Assembly (NCBI GenBank): GCA_020353195.1
Contig: CP070691.1
Coordinates: 2,232,987-2,280,559 of the forward strand
Reading direction: 5' to 3'
Length of the DNA stretch: 47,573 nt
DNA from: Phycisphaerales bacterium
GTDB lineage: Bacteria; Planctomycetota; Phycisphaerae; UBA1845
Positions 9,013 to 17,819 of this stretch are shown piece after piece. A program made the translations under genes and the position numbers. Within the stretch, counting starts at the first letter, position 1; each line of letters opens with the position of its first letter. A model generated the notes under the pieces. That model had not been told where the DNA came from. It made no database searches and saw only the letters and a list, made by a program, of their open reading frames with translations.

Positions 9013-10581
9013 TCACGCCAAGCATGCCCACTCAATCGGTGTCCTCTTCAACGCATACCCCACCTCGCGCAGGTAGTCGCCGTAGACGAGCATCCAGTGG
9101 AAGCCGCGCATTTCCTCGGTCAGCCGGTCGCCATCGCCTTGAAACCGCACGTCGATCTGCGAGCGGCAGATCGGGTGAAACGGGGCGTCCACGATCTCAC
9201 CGCTGATGCCGAGCCAGCGCTCCGCGGCAAAATCAGGGTTGATGATCGTCACCTGCTGGCCCTTCCGCATCTCCACCTTGGGAGCCGCCCCATAGTCGGA
9301 CTCATAGTGCGTGACAATCCGTGCCGGCTCAAGGGTCTTACCGTCCATCTTCCGCGGGGCCGTGCAATGGGCCAATGTGATGATGCCCTTGTGGGGGTAG
9401 GTCGGATTGTGCAGGAAAGGAGGACGGCCGGAGATCGCCGATAGCAGAATCCCCGATGGAATCACGACGAAGTCCGACTCGCAGAACGCCAGATAACCCG
9501 CGTCGTTCAAAAGCGTGAGGTTCAGACAAGCCGTCGTCTCCGAGACGGGCATGATGGTGCCCATGCAGGCGTTGATCGTAATGGCTCGGGCTTCGGCTTT
9601 GGCGAGCAGGCTGTGGAAGACCTGGTCCATGACGAAGCAGTTCTCCACGAACGCCTTGTCGGTCTCCAGCACGACGCCCGGGGCGCTCAGGTAGGCCGCT
9701 GCTTCGTCGCGGGCGCGCCGCACGGCCGCCTCGTCCGAGCGAGCATCCTTCAGCAGTTGCCCCAACTCAGCGTAGGAGACGGTCTGGATGTCGAGCTTGA
9801 AGCGCTCGCGTGCCAACTCCGGCGCCCTTGCTCCACCTTGGCTCCAGCCGCCCGGACCGCCAATCGCGATGATCCGCGTTCCGATGGCGTTCTTGAGCCC
9901 GCACAACGCGCGCAGGCGCCAGAGGACCTCCTCCTGCTCGTCCACCACCACGTCATGGAAGTCAAAGCCCTTCTGAGCCGGGTGGTCTGTGTGCGCCCGG
10001 AGGAAGCGCGGGTGGACGATTTCATACCAGAGGTACACGGGGCCCGACTTGTAGCGGACGAACATGATCATGTCTTTTCCCAATGCCGCGAGGGCGTCCA
10101 GAATCTCCGCCCAGCCTCCGGCGGCATACACCAGGATCGCGTCGGCCTGGCCGGCGTCGGTCATATTGCCTACGTCGCCCGCATTGCGGACTGGCGACAG
10201 CGGCAGGACGTCGAGCGGGAAGTCGGCCATCTTCTGCAGGGCCTGCAACTCGCCGTGGATCTTGCCCCGCTCCGCATCCACGTCCTGCGGCGTCTGGATG
10301 CCTCCCCAGCTTCGCCAACTCGTCTGTGGCCTGGACGTATAGGTCTCGTACATGAGAACCGGTTTGACGACCAGGGGCTTTCGCTTTGGCGCAGCGAGTG
10401 CCGTGGCACTGACCTGAGCCAGCGCCGGCCAGGACAACTCGCCGAGCGCCCAGCCGCCGACGGCGGCCGCTCCCAGCCCACCGATGAAGCTGCGGCGGGA
10501 GATTCCTCTGCCGCACGAAATCGCCCCGCTCGAGCAGCAGGCGTGTCCGATCCGTCGTCCCGCATGTGCGTCGCTACCCAT
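9013..10581 (-). CDS. Tat-exported L-fucose/arabinose isomerase-like protein
   Basis: The 522-residue protein begins with a twin-arginine signal, GISRRSFIGGLGAAAVGGWA, followed by a cleavage-like PALA. It is therefore probably exported folded, perhaps with a bound metal. The body resembles L-fucose isomerase-fold proteins: QADAILVYAAGGWAEILDAL, GTRIIAIGGPGGW, ARAITINACMGTIMPVSETT and then ACLNLTLLNDAGYLAFCESD. The C-terminal part (TLAHCTAPRKMDGK, GQQVTIINPDF) matches the metal-site domain of the same fold. A cytoplasmic isomerase fold with a Tat signal is odd, and the substrate is unknown. ATG 10581 was chosen because AGGAGG lies 7 bases before it; an in-frame TTG two codons upstream is too close to that site. 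Confidence 0.75.
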   Translation of the reverse strand: MGSDAHAGRRIGHACCSSGAISCGRGISRRSFIGGLGAAAVGGWALGELSWPALAQVSATALAAPKRKPLVVKPVLMYETYTSRPQTSWRSWGGIQTPQDVDAERGKIHGELQALQKMADFPLDVLPLSPVRNAGDVGNMTDAGQADAILVYAAGGWAEILDALAALGKDMIMFVRYKSGPVYLWYEIVHPRFLRAHTDHPAQKGFDFHDVVVDEQEEVLWRLRALCGLKNAIGTRIIAIGGPGGWSQGGARAPELARERFKLDIQTVSYAELGQLLKDARSDEAAVRRARDEAAAYLSAPGVVLETDKAFVENCFVMDQVFHSLLAKAEARAITINACMGTIMPVSETTACLNLTLLNDAGYLAFCESDFVVIPSGILLSAISGRPPFLHNPTYPHKGIITLAHCTAPRKMDGKTLEPARIVTHYESDYGAAPKVEMRKGQQVTIINPDFAAERWLGISGEIVDAPFHPICRSQIDVRFQGDGDRLTEEMRGFHWMLVYGDYLREVGYALKRTPIEWACLA

Positions 10582-10892
10582 CGTCAAACCTCCTGCGCCA
10601 GAACAGTCTCTCGCAACGTCCGCCGGGCTTCTCGACCCGGCAGTCGCTCGCTCGGCAAACGTCCAGCCGCAGCACCGGGGGCCATGCGCCGCAACGATGC
10701 CCCCCCAGCACAGCGATCAGAACCGCCGGTCCCGATTCACTGAACCTACAATCAGTATCCTACGGCCACAGGCCGCCCATCCGCAAGAAGTGATCGCAAG
10801 CTACACTGTGGCCCCAGACTGCGCCGTAGTTGCGCGATGCCGAAGGCGCAGGCGTTTCACTGGATTAGACGTCCACGTCGCACCACGCGGAG
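10582..10892. other. Intergenic region without recognisable gene
   Basis: About 310 bases separate the isomerase-like start from the GH20 stop, both on the minus strand. Next to the GH20 3' end a 7-bp stem, CTGCGCC with GGCGCAG, can form on the minus-strand transcript around a 19-base loop. No T run follows. Nothing else stands out. Confidence 0.4.
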
Positions 10893-12584
10893 TCATCGAG
10901 TACGCGACGCTGCGGCCGGTTTTTGCCGGTAGTAGTTTACGCCCATGGCGTCGAGTCGCTGCTGATGCACCTCCAGGCGAGAGGAGAAATCGTTCCAGTC
11001 GCGCAGGGTGGCCGGCGTCCACGTGACCTCGGCCAGTGCACACATACGCGGGAAGACCATGTACTCGACCTGCTCGGGCGTGGCGATGTATTCCGTCCAG
11101 ACGTTTCCCTGCGCTCCGAGAATATGCTTCGCCTCATCCGCGGTCAGGTCCGCCGGCGTCGGCTCAAACGAATAGACCTTCTCCAACGTCACAACGTGGC
11201 TACCTGCGTGACCCGGCTCGTCCGCCCCCGGCGCCTGCTTCATGTTCAAATAGCAGTGCGTGCCCGGGGTCATCACGACGTCGTGCCCCATCCTGGCGGC
11301 CGCGATACCGCCCTTGATCCCTCGCCAGGACATCACCGTCGCGTCGGGGGCCAGCCCGCCCTCGAGAATCTCGTCCCAGCCGACCAGTCGCCTGCCCTTG
11401 CCCGCGAGGAACCGGGAGATCCGCTTGATGAAATAGCTCTGCAGCTCGTGTGCGTCGGCAAGCCCCTCCGCCTGGATCCTGGCCTGGCACTTCTTACACG
11501 CCTTCCAGCGAGTCTTGGGGCACTCGTCACCTCCGATATGAACATAGCGGCCGGGGAACAACTCCAGGACCTCGCTGAGCACGTTCTCGAGGAACTCAAA
11601 CGTCCCATCGTTTCCCGCGCAATACACATCCTCGAAGATGCCCCAGCGGGTGGGCACTTCGAAAGGCCCGCCCGCGCACGAGAACTCGGGATAGGCAGCC
11701 AGCGCCGCAAGGGAATGACCCGGCAGTTCGATCTCGGGGACGACCGTAATGAAACGGGCCGCCGCGTAGGCCACGATCTCCCGGACCTCGTCCTGCGTGT
11801 AGAAGCCTCCATAGCGCTTCTCCTTCTCGCCGCGCCAGGCGGCCACCGTCGTGAGCTTGGGATATTTCTTGATCTCCAGACGCCAGCCCTGATCTTCCGT
11901 AAGGTGCCAGTGAAACACGTTGAACTTGTGCAGGGCCAGAAAATCGATATAGCGCTTGACGAATTTGGCCGGCATAAAATGGCGGCCAACATCAAGATGC
12001 ATTCCCCGCCATTCGTAGCGAGGCGTGTCCATGATGTGCACACACGGCAATGCAATCGCGTGGGCATCCTGAGCGCCTGCAACCTTGGCGTCCTGCCCAT
12101 CCGGGGGAAGCAGTTGACGCAGCGTCTGAACACCCCAGAACAAGCCACGTAGTTTCGCCGCGCGCAGGAGGACCGAGTCCGCTTCGATCGTCAGCTCGTA
12201 ACCTTCCTCCGCAAGCGATGCATCGCCTTCAACGATTGCGAGGCGAATCGTACCGGTCGCCGCTGCTCCTTGAGGCTGTGTGCGTATGCTGACATCCGAG
12301 TGCGTCACCTGCCGTAACACTGCGGCCAGATGCTCCGCGATGGGCTTAACGTCCCAGTCGCCTTCGTCCACGACAACCGCAGTCGACGTGCTCACAATGA
12401 ACATACCGGGGCTCATTTTCATGTGGGCCGGACGGGGAATAACCGCAGCCGGAAGAGCACGACTCGCGACTACGCCCGCGGCCGGTGTCTCCTGTGCCAC
12501 ACCCTGCTGTCCTGACACAACACCCGGCGTAAGAACAAGAAAGACGACGACTGCGCCCTCGACGAGTGTCAAACGATGCCTCAT
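10893..12584 (-). CDS. Secreted GH20 beta-N-acetylhexosaminidase
   Basis: The 563-residue enzyme hydrolyses terminal GlcNAc or GalNAc by substrate-assisted catalysis. A signal peptide (MRHRLTLVEGAVVVFLVLTP) is followed by a GH20b domain (ALPAAVIPRPAHMKM, LRAAKLRGLFWGVQTLRQLL). The catalytic barrel holds MHLDVGRHFMPAKFVKRYID, NVFHWHLTEDQGWRLEIKKY, VVPEIELPGHSLAALAAYPE and the Asp353-Glu354 catalytic pair in HIGGDECPKTRW. LVGWDEILEGGL and VMSWRG complete the family signature. The reading frame stays open 132 codons further upstream, but that extension has no signal peptide, so ATG 12584 was chosen; a GGGCGG just before it is a weak ribosome site. Substrates could be host or algal glycans, or peptidoglycan fragments together with the NamZ-like enzyme. 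Confidence 0.92.
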   Translation of the reverse strand: MRHRLTLVEGAVVVFLVLTPGVVSGQQGVAQETPAAGVVASRALPAAVIPRPAHMKMSPGMFIVSTSTAVVVDEGDWDVKPIAEHLAAVLRQVTHSDVSIRTQPQGAAATGTIRLAIVEGDASLAEEGYELTIEADSVLLRAAKLRGLFWGVQTLRQLLPPDGQDAKVAGAQDAHAIALPCVHIMDTPRYEWRGMHLDVGRHFMPAKFVKRYIDFLALHKFNVFHWHLTEDQGWRLEIKKYPKLTTVAAWRGEKEKRYGGFYTQDEVREIVAYAAARFITVVPEIELPGHSLAALAAYPEFSCAGGPFEVPTRWGIFEDVYCAGNDGTFEFLENVLSEVLELFPGRYVHIGGDECPKTRWKACKKCQARIQAEGLADAHELQSYFIKRISRFLAGKGRRLVGWDEILEGGLAPDATVMSWRGIKGGIAAARMGHDVVMTPGTHCYLNMKQAPGADEPGHAGSHVVTLEKVYSFEPTPADLTADEAKHILGAQGNVWTEYIATPEQVEYMVFPRMCALAEVTWTPATLRDWNDFSSRLEVHQQRLDAMGVNYYRQKPAAASRTR

Positions 12585-12988
12585 CCGCCCGCAAAGCCCA
12601 GCCAAACGCCGAGTTGCTGCTTCCCTGGCGGGCTCGGTAGGATGAAAGTCATAGCACCATTCTGCAACCGGAACCGAATCATTCTGCCGCAACACGTGAA
12701 TTCTCCTTCTGTTGGGGGCAACGCGCCCGCCCGCAACAACTGCCCCGAATACCGGCACCTGGAGATCCGCGGCAACCAGTGCCCCCTGCCGGCCCTCTAT
12801 AGCCGAGCCGGGGGAGAACGCAAGACCTGGCCAGCCGGATGTAAGTTGAGATACTCCGAATGAAGCTGAGCCGGCAGCCCACGATTCGCCGGCAGAACCA
12901 GACCTTTCAGACCGGATCCAGAGTTCTGCGGGACGATCCTCCGCTCTGGTCACCCCGTCTTCGGCGACTGCGTCGGCCATGGTTTGCC
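12585..12988. other. Region upstream of GH20 gene
   Basis: The GH20 frame remains open to 12980, but its translation is rich in Ala, Arg and Gly without domain character. It is probably untranslated leader. No other gene, repeat or clear promoter is seen. Confidence 0.4.
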
Positions 12989-13525
12989 CTAATCAGGGCA
13001 AGGGAACGTTGGATCCACGGCGCACCTGTAATAAGTCCTGAACGCCGCAATAGCCTCGTCCAGACCCGGGATATTGATCATAATATCGCCCTCTGTGTAG
13101 TAGTCCCTTGCATAATAGACCTGCGTTTCGTTGGGGCGGAATTTCATGATCGACATGCCCTTGGCACTATAGGGAACACCGTTGAAACTGCCCGCCATCG
13201 TCCACGTCGCTGTGTATATGCCATTGATGCAAATCTCGTCTTCAACCGTAGTGATCAGATCCGGAGTGCTGGCAAACAATCTCGCGTAGAATTCCGACAT
13301 GATGTCGATTCCCTGGATGGTGACGATCGGATCATTGTATTCAATATCATCGGTGTAGTATTGTAATAACGAGGGCCAATTCGTGGCTTGCACCTCGAGG
13401 AGCGCGCGCCCGATCGCCTTGCGTTCCCGATTGATACGACTCATATCACTTTCGGCGCTGACCATCATAGGCAGCAGCAGAATAATGACAACGAGTACTG
13501 CGGACGTTACGATGTACTTCTTCAT
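12989..13525 (-). CDS. Exported SnoaL/NTF2-like protein
   Basis: The 178-residue protein opens with a clear signal peptide (MKKYIVTSAVLVVIILLLPM, cleaved near VSA). AGGAGG lies about 6 bases before the ATG. The rest resembles a SnoaL-like/NTF2-fold cone: an N-terminal helix (RKAIGRALLEVQATNWPSLL), LQYYTDDIEYNDPIVTIQG, EFYARLFASTPDLIT and a final sheet (GMSIMKFRPNETQVYYARDY). Such folds bind small ligands or act as isomerases, and the specific role here is unknown. The coding sequence is visibly richer in A and T than its neighbours, with codons such as ATA and AAT common, and it lies directly beside an IS1380 remnant. This suggests horizontal acquisition. Confidence 0.75.
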   Translation of the reverse strand: MKKYIVTSAVLVVIILLLPMMVSAESDMSRINRERKAIGRALLEVQATNWPSLLQYYTDDIEYNDPIVTIQGIDIMSEFYARLFASTPDLITTVEDEICINGIYTATWTMAGSFNGVPYSAKGMSIMKFRPNETQVYYARDYYTEGDIMINIPGLDEAIAAFRTYYRCAVDPTFPCPD

Positions 13526-13639
13526 CTTCAGCCTCCTATCAGTTGTACCCTAATTCAAAACCCTCTAGACCCAGATTTCCCCTATGACCTGGCCCGGCAA
13601 CGCCGCCAGACCGTGTTCGCCCAGTATACAGCGCCCCGC

Positions 13640-13816
13640 CCCCCCACGGAAGTACTTTGCGATGTCCAAGTCGCGATAGCGGGTAACCACCGGCTCCAGT
13701 ACCGCGCGCTATTCGTCGGCGCTGGCCACGTTCCCATTCGGCAGCAACACCCGCTCCAGATCGCCCAGGCGGTTAAAGCTGAACGGCGGGTGGTAGCGGG
13801 TGCTGACGAAACATGC
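13640..13816 (-). pseudogene. IS1380-family transposase remnant
   Basis: On the minus strand the frame starting at 13810 reads FVSTRYHPPFSFNRLGDLER, then VLLPNGNVASADE, a TAG at 13709-13711, and RAVLEPVVTRYRDLDIAKYF. This follows the IS1380-type transposase pattern, in which a conserved RYHPxFxFNxxGDLE block precedes a GNVxSADGWRxVLxPVxxRYRD block and a YFRxDAAFA block. The TAG stands where Trp (TGG) is expected, and similarity fades after YFRG. Only about 55 codons from the middle of a roughly 450-codon transposase are left. No inverted repeats were found. The remnant lies between the amidohydrolase stop and the low-GC SnoaL-like gene. Confidence 0.7.
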
Positions 13817-13839
13817 TCTCCAGCCTATCTCCAGCCGCG

Positions 13840-15138
13840 TCAACTTGCCTCCTTCATCGACGCGTGTAATGCGGCGCGCGTGCCTTCCAGATCGAAGACG
13901 TCGCGCTGGTTCTCGCGCATCACAAGCGTGGCGAGTTCCATCGCCTGCTTTTCACTGAGCAGCCTCTCGTCCACTTCCGCCTGCAGCGCCCGCGTCAGCC
14001 AGCGGCGGCACTGTGCAGCGTATCCCACGGACTGCGCCGCCCAGCACGCGTCGCCTCCGAAGGCGAACAGCTTATTCACCGGCGCAGTATGAATCCACCG
14101 GCGGACGAAGTCACAGAGATTGAACGGATCGATGCTCCAAGCCCAGCACAGATCAATGAACACGTTCGGAAAATGCTTGGCCAGAGCAAGAAGTTCACCG
14201 CCATAGGGATAACCGCAATGCATGAGCACGAACTGCGCCTGCGGGTATTTCACCAGGAGCGGGCACAGATGTGCAGGGCGCGTGCGCTCCAGGACCATTT
14301 CGCTGTGTCCGGCGCAGTAGCCCGTATGATGCTTGAACGGCAGGTTGTGCTGGGTCGCAAGTTCGATGCCGCGCGCCCAGCACCAGTCGCCCAGGCAAAG
14401 ACGATCGTCGTCAGTAAGCTCATGACCAGCGAGTTGTCTCTGCAACACACCCTCTACGTCTGCGTCAGACCGATCCTTCCAGCGCAACGTTCGCGTGTAG
14501 GCGTGCGGAGATTTTACGCCGATGGCGCACGGCGCGTGTTTGGCGAAAATACCCGTCATCGCCTCCCGGAGCGATTCGAGATCATACACGTCGACACCGA
14601 CCTCCGCGTGGATGGCCTCCGCATCGATCTGGCCGTTGACGAACGATACCCAGGAAATATCGCTCAAGAAGAATTCAGGCGCTTCCGGGTCGGCCTTACA
14701 CGGCCAAGTGGCATCGTCGATCTGCACGTATTCGATGTTCGCCATCTCCCTCAGCAGCCGTAGCCGCGCCCGCGGCTGCCATAGCTCCGCGTCACGCGCC
14801 CGTGCCGTTTCAACTGCCTCGGCGGAGATCTCCTCCATCCCGTACACGAGCTTCGCGGCGAGGCGGAGGCCCTCACCGTACCCGGTGTGCTGGCAATGCT
14901 GCCAAGCGTCGCTGATGGCGTTGAAACGCCCCCGAACGTCGTGGTCGCTCGAGTCCACCAACCGCTCAACGGCCTGGGGATCCGCTCCAGCGACGACAAG
15001 GTCGGCCGTGATGTACGTGCCTCCGAACAGGGTCTGGAGCACGTCAGGTGACTTGTCGGCGACCTCCGCGGCGGAACTGATATGCTCATGCGTGTCGGCC
15101 AACGGCGTTTGTCGAATGTGATGTTCCAGGTCGGTCAT
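13840..15138 (-). CDS. Amidohydrolase-fold metal-dependent hydrolase
   Basis: The 432-residue protein has no signal peptide. It fits the amidohydrolase-2/uronate isomerase branch: the N-terminal metal motif DTHEH (His17, His19), PFKHHTGYCAG in the middle, FVLMHCGYPYGGELLALAKH with a further ligand His, NVFIDLCWAWSIDP and the C-terminal Asp in FAFGGDACW. The reaction is probably hydrolysis, decarboxylation or isomerisation of a small, perhaps sugar-acid, substrate. Start ATG 15138 (MTDLEHHIRQTPLADTHEHI) was chosen because upstream in-frame sequence is not protein-like. The gene is divergent from the hydrolase-like gene at 15475, about 340 bases away. Confidence 0.8.
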   Translation of the reverse strand: MTDLEHHIRQTPLADTHEHISSAAEVADKSPDVLQTLFGGTYITADLVVAGADPQAVERLVDSSDHDVRGRFNAISDAWQHCQHTGYGEGLRLAAKLVYGMEEISAEAVETARARDAELWQPRARLRLLREMANIEYVQIDDATWPCKADPEAPEFFLSDISWVSFVNGQIDAEAIHAEVGVDVYDLESLREAMTGIFAKHAPCAIGVKSPHAYTRTLRWKDRSDADVEGVLQRQLAGHELTDDDRLCLGDWCWARGIELATQHNLPFKHHTGYCAGHSEMVLERTRPAHLCPLLVKYPQAQFVLMHCGYPYGGELLALAKHFPNVFIDLCWAWSIDPFNLCDFVRRWIHTAPVNKLFAFGGDACWAAQSVGYAAQCRRWLTRALQAEVDERLLSEKQAMELATLVMRENQRDVFDLEGTRAALHASMKEAS

Positions 15139-15474
15139 CGCAGGCTCACAGTACTGAACAAGCCAGCCTTCCCCGCGGGGGACCGGAGGCCATCCACACC
15201 GGCCCTTCAAACCCGCGCGCCCTGTCTTCCGGGCACGTGACCGGCATCCTACGCCTACAAGCTGGTCGACCGCAACCTCAAACGGCAGTGCCAGCAGTTC
15301 GCGGGGCGGCAGATACCGGGCATGCGATGGGCACAGGCGACCGCGGCACCGCAGCGACGCCCCAGACGCAAAGTCTGCTTCAGTGCACATCGGCTCTTCG
15401 ATACGCCGTTTCAGCGGTTGTGTGGGGCAGACAGACGACATAGAATCGTCATCGTTACTCGGGACGCAAGAAGA
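15139..15474. other. Divergent intergenic region
   Basis: This stretch lies between the amidohydrolase gene (minus) and the 732-residue hydrolase-like gene (plus). It should carry both promoters, but I see no convincing -35/-10 pair, repeat or small gene in it. Confidence 0.35.
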
Positions 15475-17673
15475 ATGAGCCGCTTGAACGTATTCCTGAC
15501 CGGGATAGCCTGGACTTGGTCGTGCATCCCGACTCTCGGGGGCGACATGAATGCGGACCCGCAAAGCGCCGCGACGTCCTTCCTGAACGCCAAGACACTG
15601 TTTCAAACTAACGTGCCGTACGACCCGCGGATCGCCATTGCTGTCGATGGCGTCATTGTTCACCAGCATGGCGCAGACATCGAGCCGCTGCGCCGCTCGC
15701 TCGCCTCATGGAAACGAGAAGGCTACATCGTGGGACGGATGTTCTTCGCGGACTCAGACGCGCAGAACGAGTATTGGACCGGCAAATGGGACGGCACACC
15801 GCATCCGGATGATGTCGAGCGTGACGCCACGGGAGCCGTCATCAAGTGCGCCGGCGTCCGGCCGTATATGCTCCCGACCGATGGCTGGACGCGTTACCTG
15901 CAGGAAATGACCGTCGAGTCCATCGATGCGGGGGCTGACGCCGTCCTTCCTGAGGAACCACTTGCCCACGCGTTCAGCGGGTACGAGAAGAGTTTTCGGC
16001 AACTCTGGGCTCGGCGATTCGATCGGCCCTGGGAAGCGGAAAGTGCTTCCGCTGCGGCGCGCTTCCTCACCGGGCAACTGAAGAATGAACTCTACGCTGA
16101 TCTGGAACGGCGGTTGCTTGAAACCACAAAGCAGCACGCGCGACAGGTTGGCAGAGACGTCGCATTCGTTCTTCCGGTCCACTCGCTGTACAGCAACGCC
16201 GCCGCTCAGCTTGTGGCACCGCTTGGCACCTCGCTGTCCATCGAGGGGATCGACGGCTACATCGGGCAAGTCTGGACCGGTCCCGTGAACTGGGCTCTCG
16301 GGCAATACGAAAGTCCACAAGCATCCTTCTTCACCTCCGCGTACGCCCTGTACGACTACTTCGTGCAGCTGGTGACCGGCAGCGGCAAACGCCTGTGGCT
16401 GCTCGCCGACCCCGTCGAAGATAACCCGAACCACAAGTGGTCGGAGTTCGAACAGTGGTATCGGCATAGCGTTGTGGCGAAGCTGCTGTTTCCCGAGGTG
16501 AATGCGTTTGAGGTCATGCCCTGGCCGGATCGGATCTTCCTGCCCGGTTACGCCTCCGGAGGCGGGACTCCCGCGCCCCAGCGGTACCGGGTGGTCATTC
16601 TCTCCGCGATCCAGGTGCTCCAGGAAGTGCCTGCGGGTGGCTGTTGGTGCCGATCGCCAACGTCTGGTCGCCGGACTGAGCCCACCGCCGGGATTGGCGT
16701 GGCCGTCGCGGACTCAGTCCTCTGGGAGAAGGATCCCCGGGCAGTCCTTCAAGGCCTGTACGGTGCTCTGCAACCGCTTCTGCACGCGGGTGTTCCTGTA
16801 TCAACCTGTATCACGGAGCGTGCCGGTCAGCCGGACTACCTGTCGAGATTCCGTGTGATCGTCCTTTCATACGAGACGTGGAAACCCGTGGACGCTGCGT
16901 TCCACGCTGCGCTGGCGGACTGGGTGAGACAGGGCGGTTCACTGATAGTCGTAGGCGCGCCACACAGCCTGAGCGATGAGGCGTTCTGGTGGAAGGACAG
17001 CGGCTATCCGTCACCTCTGCATCACCTGCTGGCGGAATTGGGTGTTGCTGACCAGGCTGACGGCGACCATCCGGTCGGCCGAGGCTGGGTGCTGCGGCGG
17101 AATGTCTCCCCACGCGGATTCGCTGCCCCCGCTACCGCCAGGCGCGAGTACCTGCCCCTGGTGAAACGAGCGATGCAGAAAGCTGGCATGGCGACTGGCC
17201 TCCAGACGCCCGGGCACTTCTGCATGCGGCGCGGGCCGTTTGTCATCGCGAGCTCGACGCGCACTCCGCTCCTGATCCCCGGAAAGCTCGTCGACGTCTT
17301 CGATCCGGAGTTTCCCGTGCTGGACGGCGTGCGGCTCGAGCCCAATCAGAGCGGCCTGTACCGCGACGTGAGCGAGATTCTGAACCCAGACTCTCTAACG
17401 GATAGCAAACCCTGTGTGCTCCATACGACGCACCGGCTGATGTCCACTCGGTTCGTCGACGAAACGTTGTGCGTGACGATCAGGGGGCCCACCGAAACTC
17501 CGGCTGTCGTTCGTGTCTTTCGAGCAGGACGCGATGTTCAATCCGCCAAGGTCCGCAACAGTCTTGGACAGGAGGTGGCCCTGTCTCTGCAGCCGGACAA
17601 GGCGACGGTCCTGGCGCGTTTCCCCAACGACCCCGACGGCAGTGTACTCGAGATACGATGGCAGCAGCCATGA
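15475..17673 (+). CDS. Exported TIM-barrel hydrolase-like protein, family unknown
   Basis: The product is 732 residues from ATG 15475. The N-terminus, MSRLNVFLTGIAWTWSCIPT, is signal-peptide-like. The first half looks like a (beta/alpha)-barrel with WKREGYIVGRMFFADSDAQN, SIDAGADAVLPEEPLAHAF, GRDVAFVLPVHSLYS and KRLWLLADPVEDNPNHKW. The pair Glu-Glu in VLPEEP is a candidate acid/base. The second half is Rossmann-like (GIGVAVADSVLWEKDP, FRVIVLSYETWKPVD, WVRQGGSLIVVGAPHSLSD), as in GH42-type trimerisation domains. The segment GGCWCRSPTSGRRTEP, just before GIGVAVADS, breaks the flow of that domain and could reflect a small paired frameshift at about 16630-16680. Its layout resembles the gene at 3523. 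Confidence 0.65.
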   Translation: MSRLNVFLTGIAWTWSCIPTLGGDMNADPQSAATSFLNAKTLFQTNVPYDPRIAIAVDGVIVHQHGADIEPLRRSLASWKREGYIVGRMFFADSDAQNEYWTGKWDGTPHPDDVERDATGAVIKCAGVRPYMLPTDGWTRYLQEMTVESIDAGADAVLPEEPLAHAFSGYEKSFRQLWARRFDRPWEAESASAAARFLTGQLKNELYADLERRLLETTKQHARQVGRDVAFVLPVHSLYSNAAAQLVAPLGTSLSIEGIDGYIGQVWTGPVNWALGQYESPQASFFTSAYALYDYFVQLVTGSGKRLWLLADPVEDNPNHKWSEFEQWYRHSVVAKLLFPEVNAFEVMPWPDRIFLPGYASGGGTPAPQRYRVVILSAIQVLQEVPAGGCWCRSPTSGRRTEPTAGIGVAVADSVLWEKDPRAVLQGLYGALQPLLHAGVPVSTCITERAGQPDYLSRFRVIVLSYETWKPVDAAFHAALADWVRQGGSLIVVGAPHSLSDEAFWWKDSGYPSPLHHLLAELGVADQADGDHPVGRGWVLRRNVSPRGFAAPATARREYLPLVKRAMQKAGMATGLQTPGHFCMRRGPFVIASSTRTPLLIPGKLVDVFDPEFPVLDGVRLEPNQSGLYRDVSEILNPDSLTDSKPCVLHTTHRLMSTRFVDETLCVTIRGPTETPAVVRVFRAGRDVQSAKVRNSLGQEVALSLQPDKATVLARFPNDPDGSVLEIRWQQP

Positions 17674-17819
17674 CAGGTAGGCCACAGCTCACGACTGTTT
17701 TCACGCACAGTGGCCGCCACGCCCTGCCGTGGGCGCCAGGCCCGCAAGGACAACACCCTCGGCCTCGAGACCGCAAGTACAAAGCCCGCAAGTTGACTCA
17801 CACGGTTCCGCGACGCACC

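Noticed and set aside
10923..12152. Long plus-strand ORF of 409 codons
   Set aside because: It is a shadow of the GH20 gene on the other strand; its translation lacks domain features while the opposite frame has all GH20 motifs.
16620..16685. Suspected paired frameshift in the 15475 hydrolase-like gene
   Set aside because: The alternative frame does not give a clearly better protein, so it is only mentioned in the gene entry.
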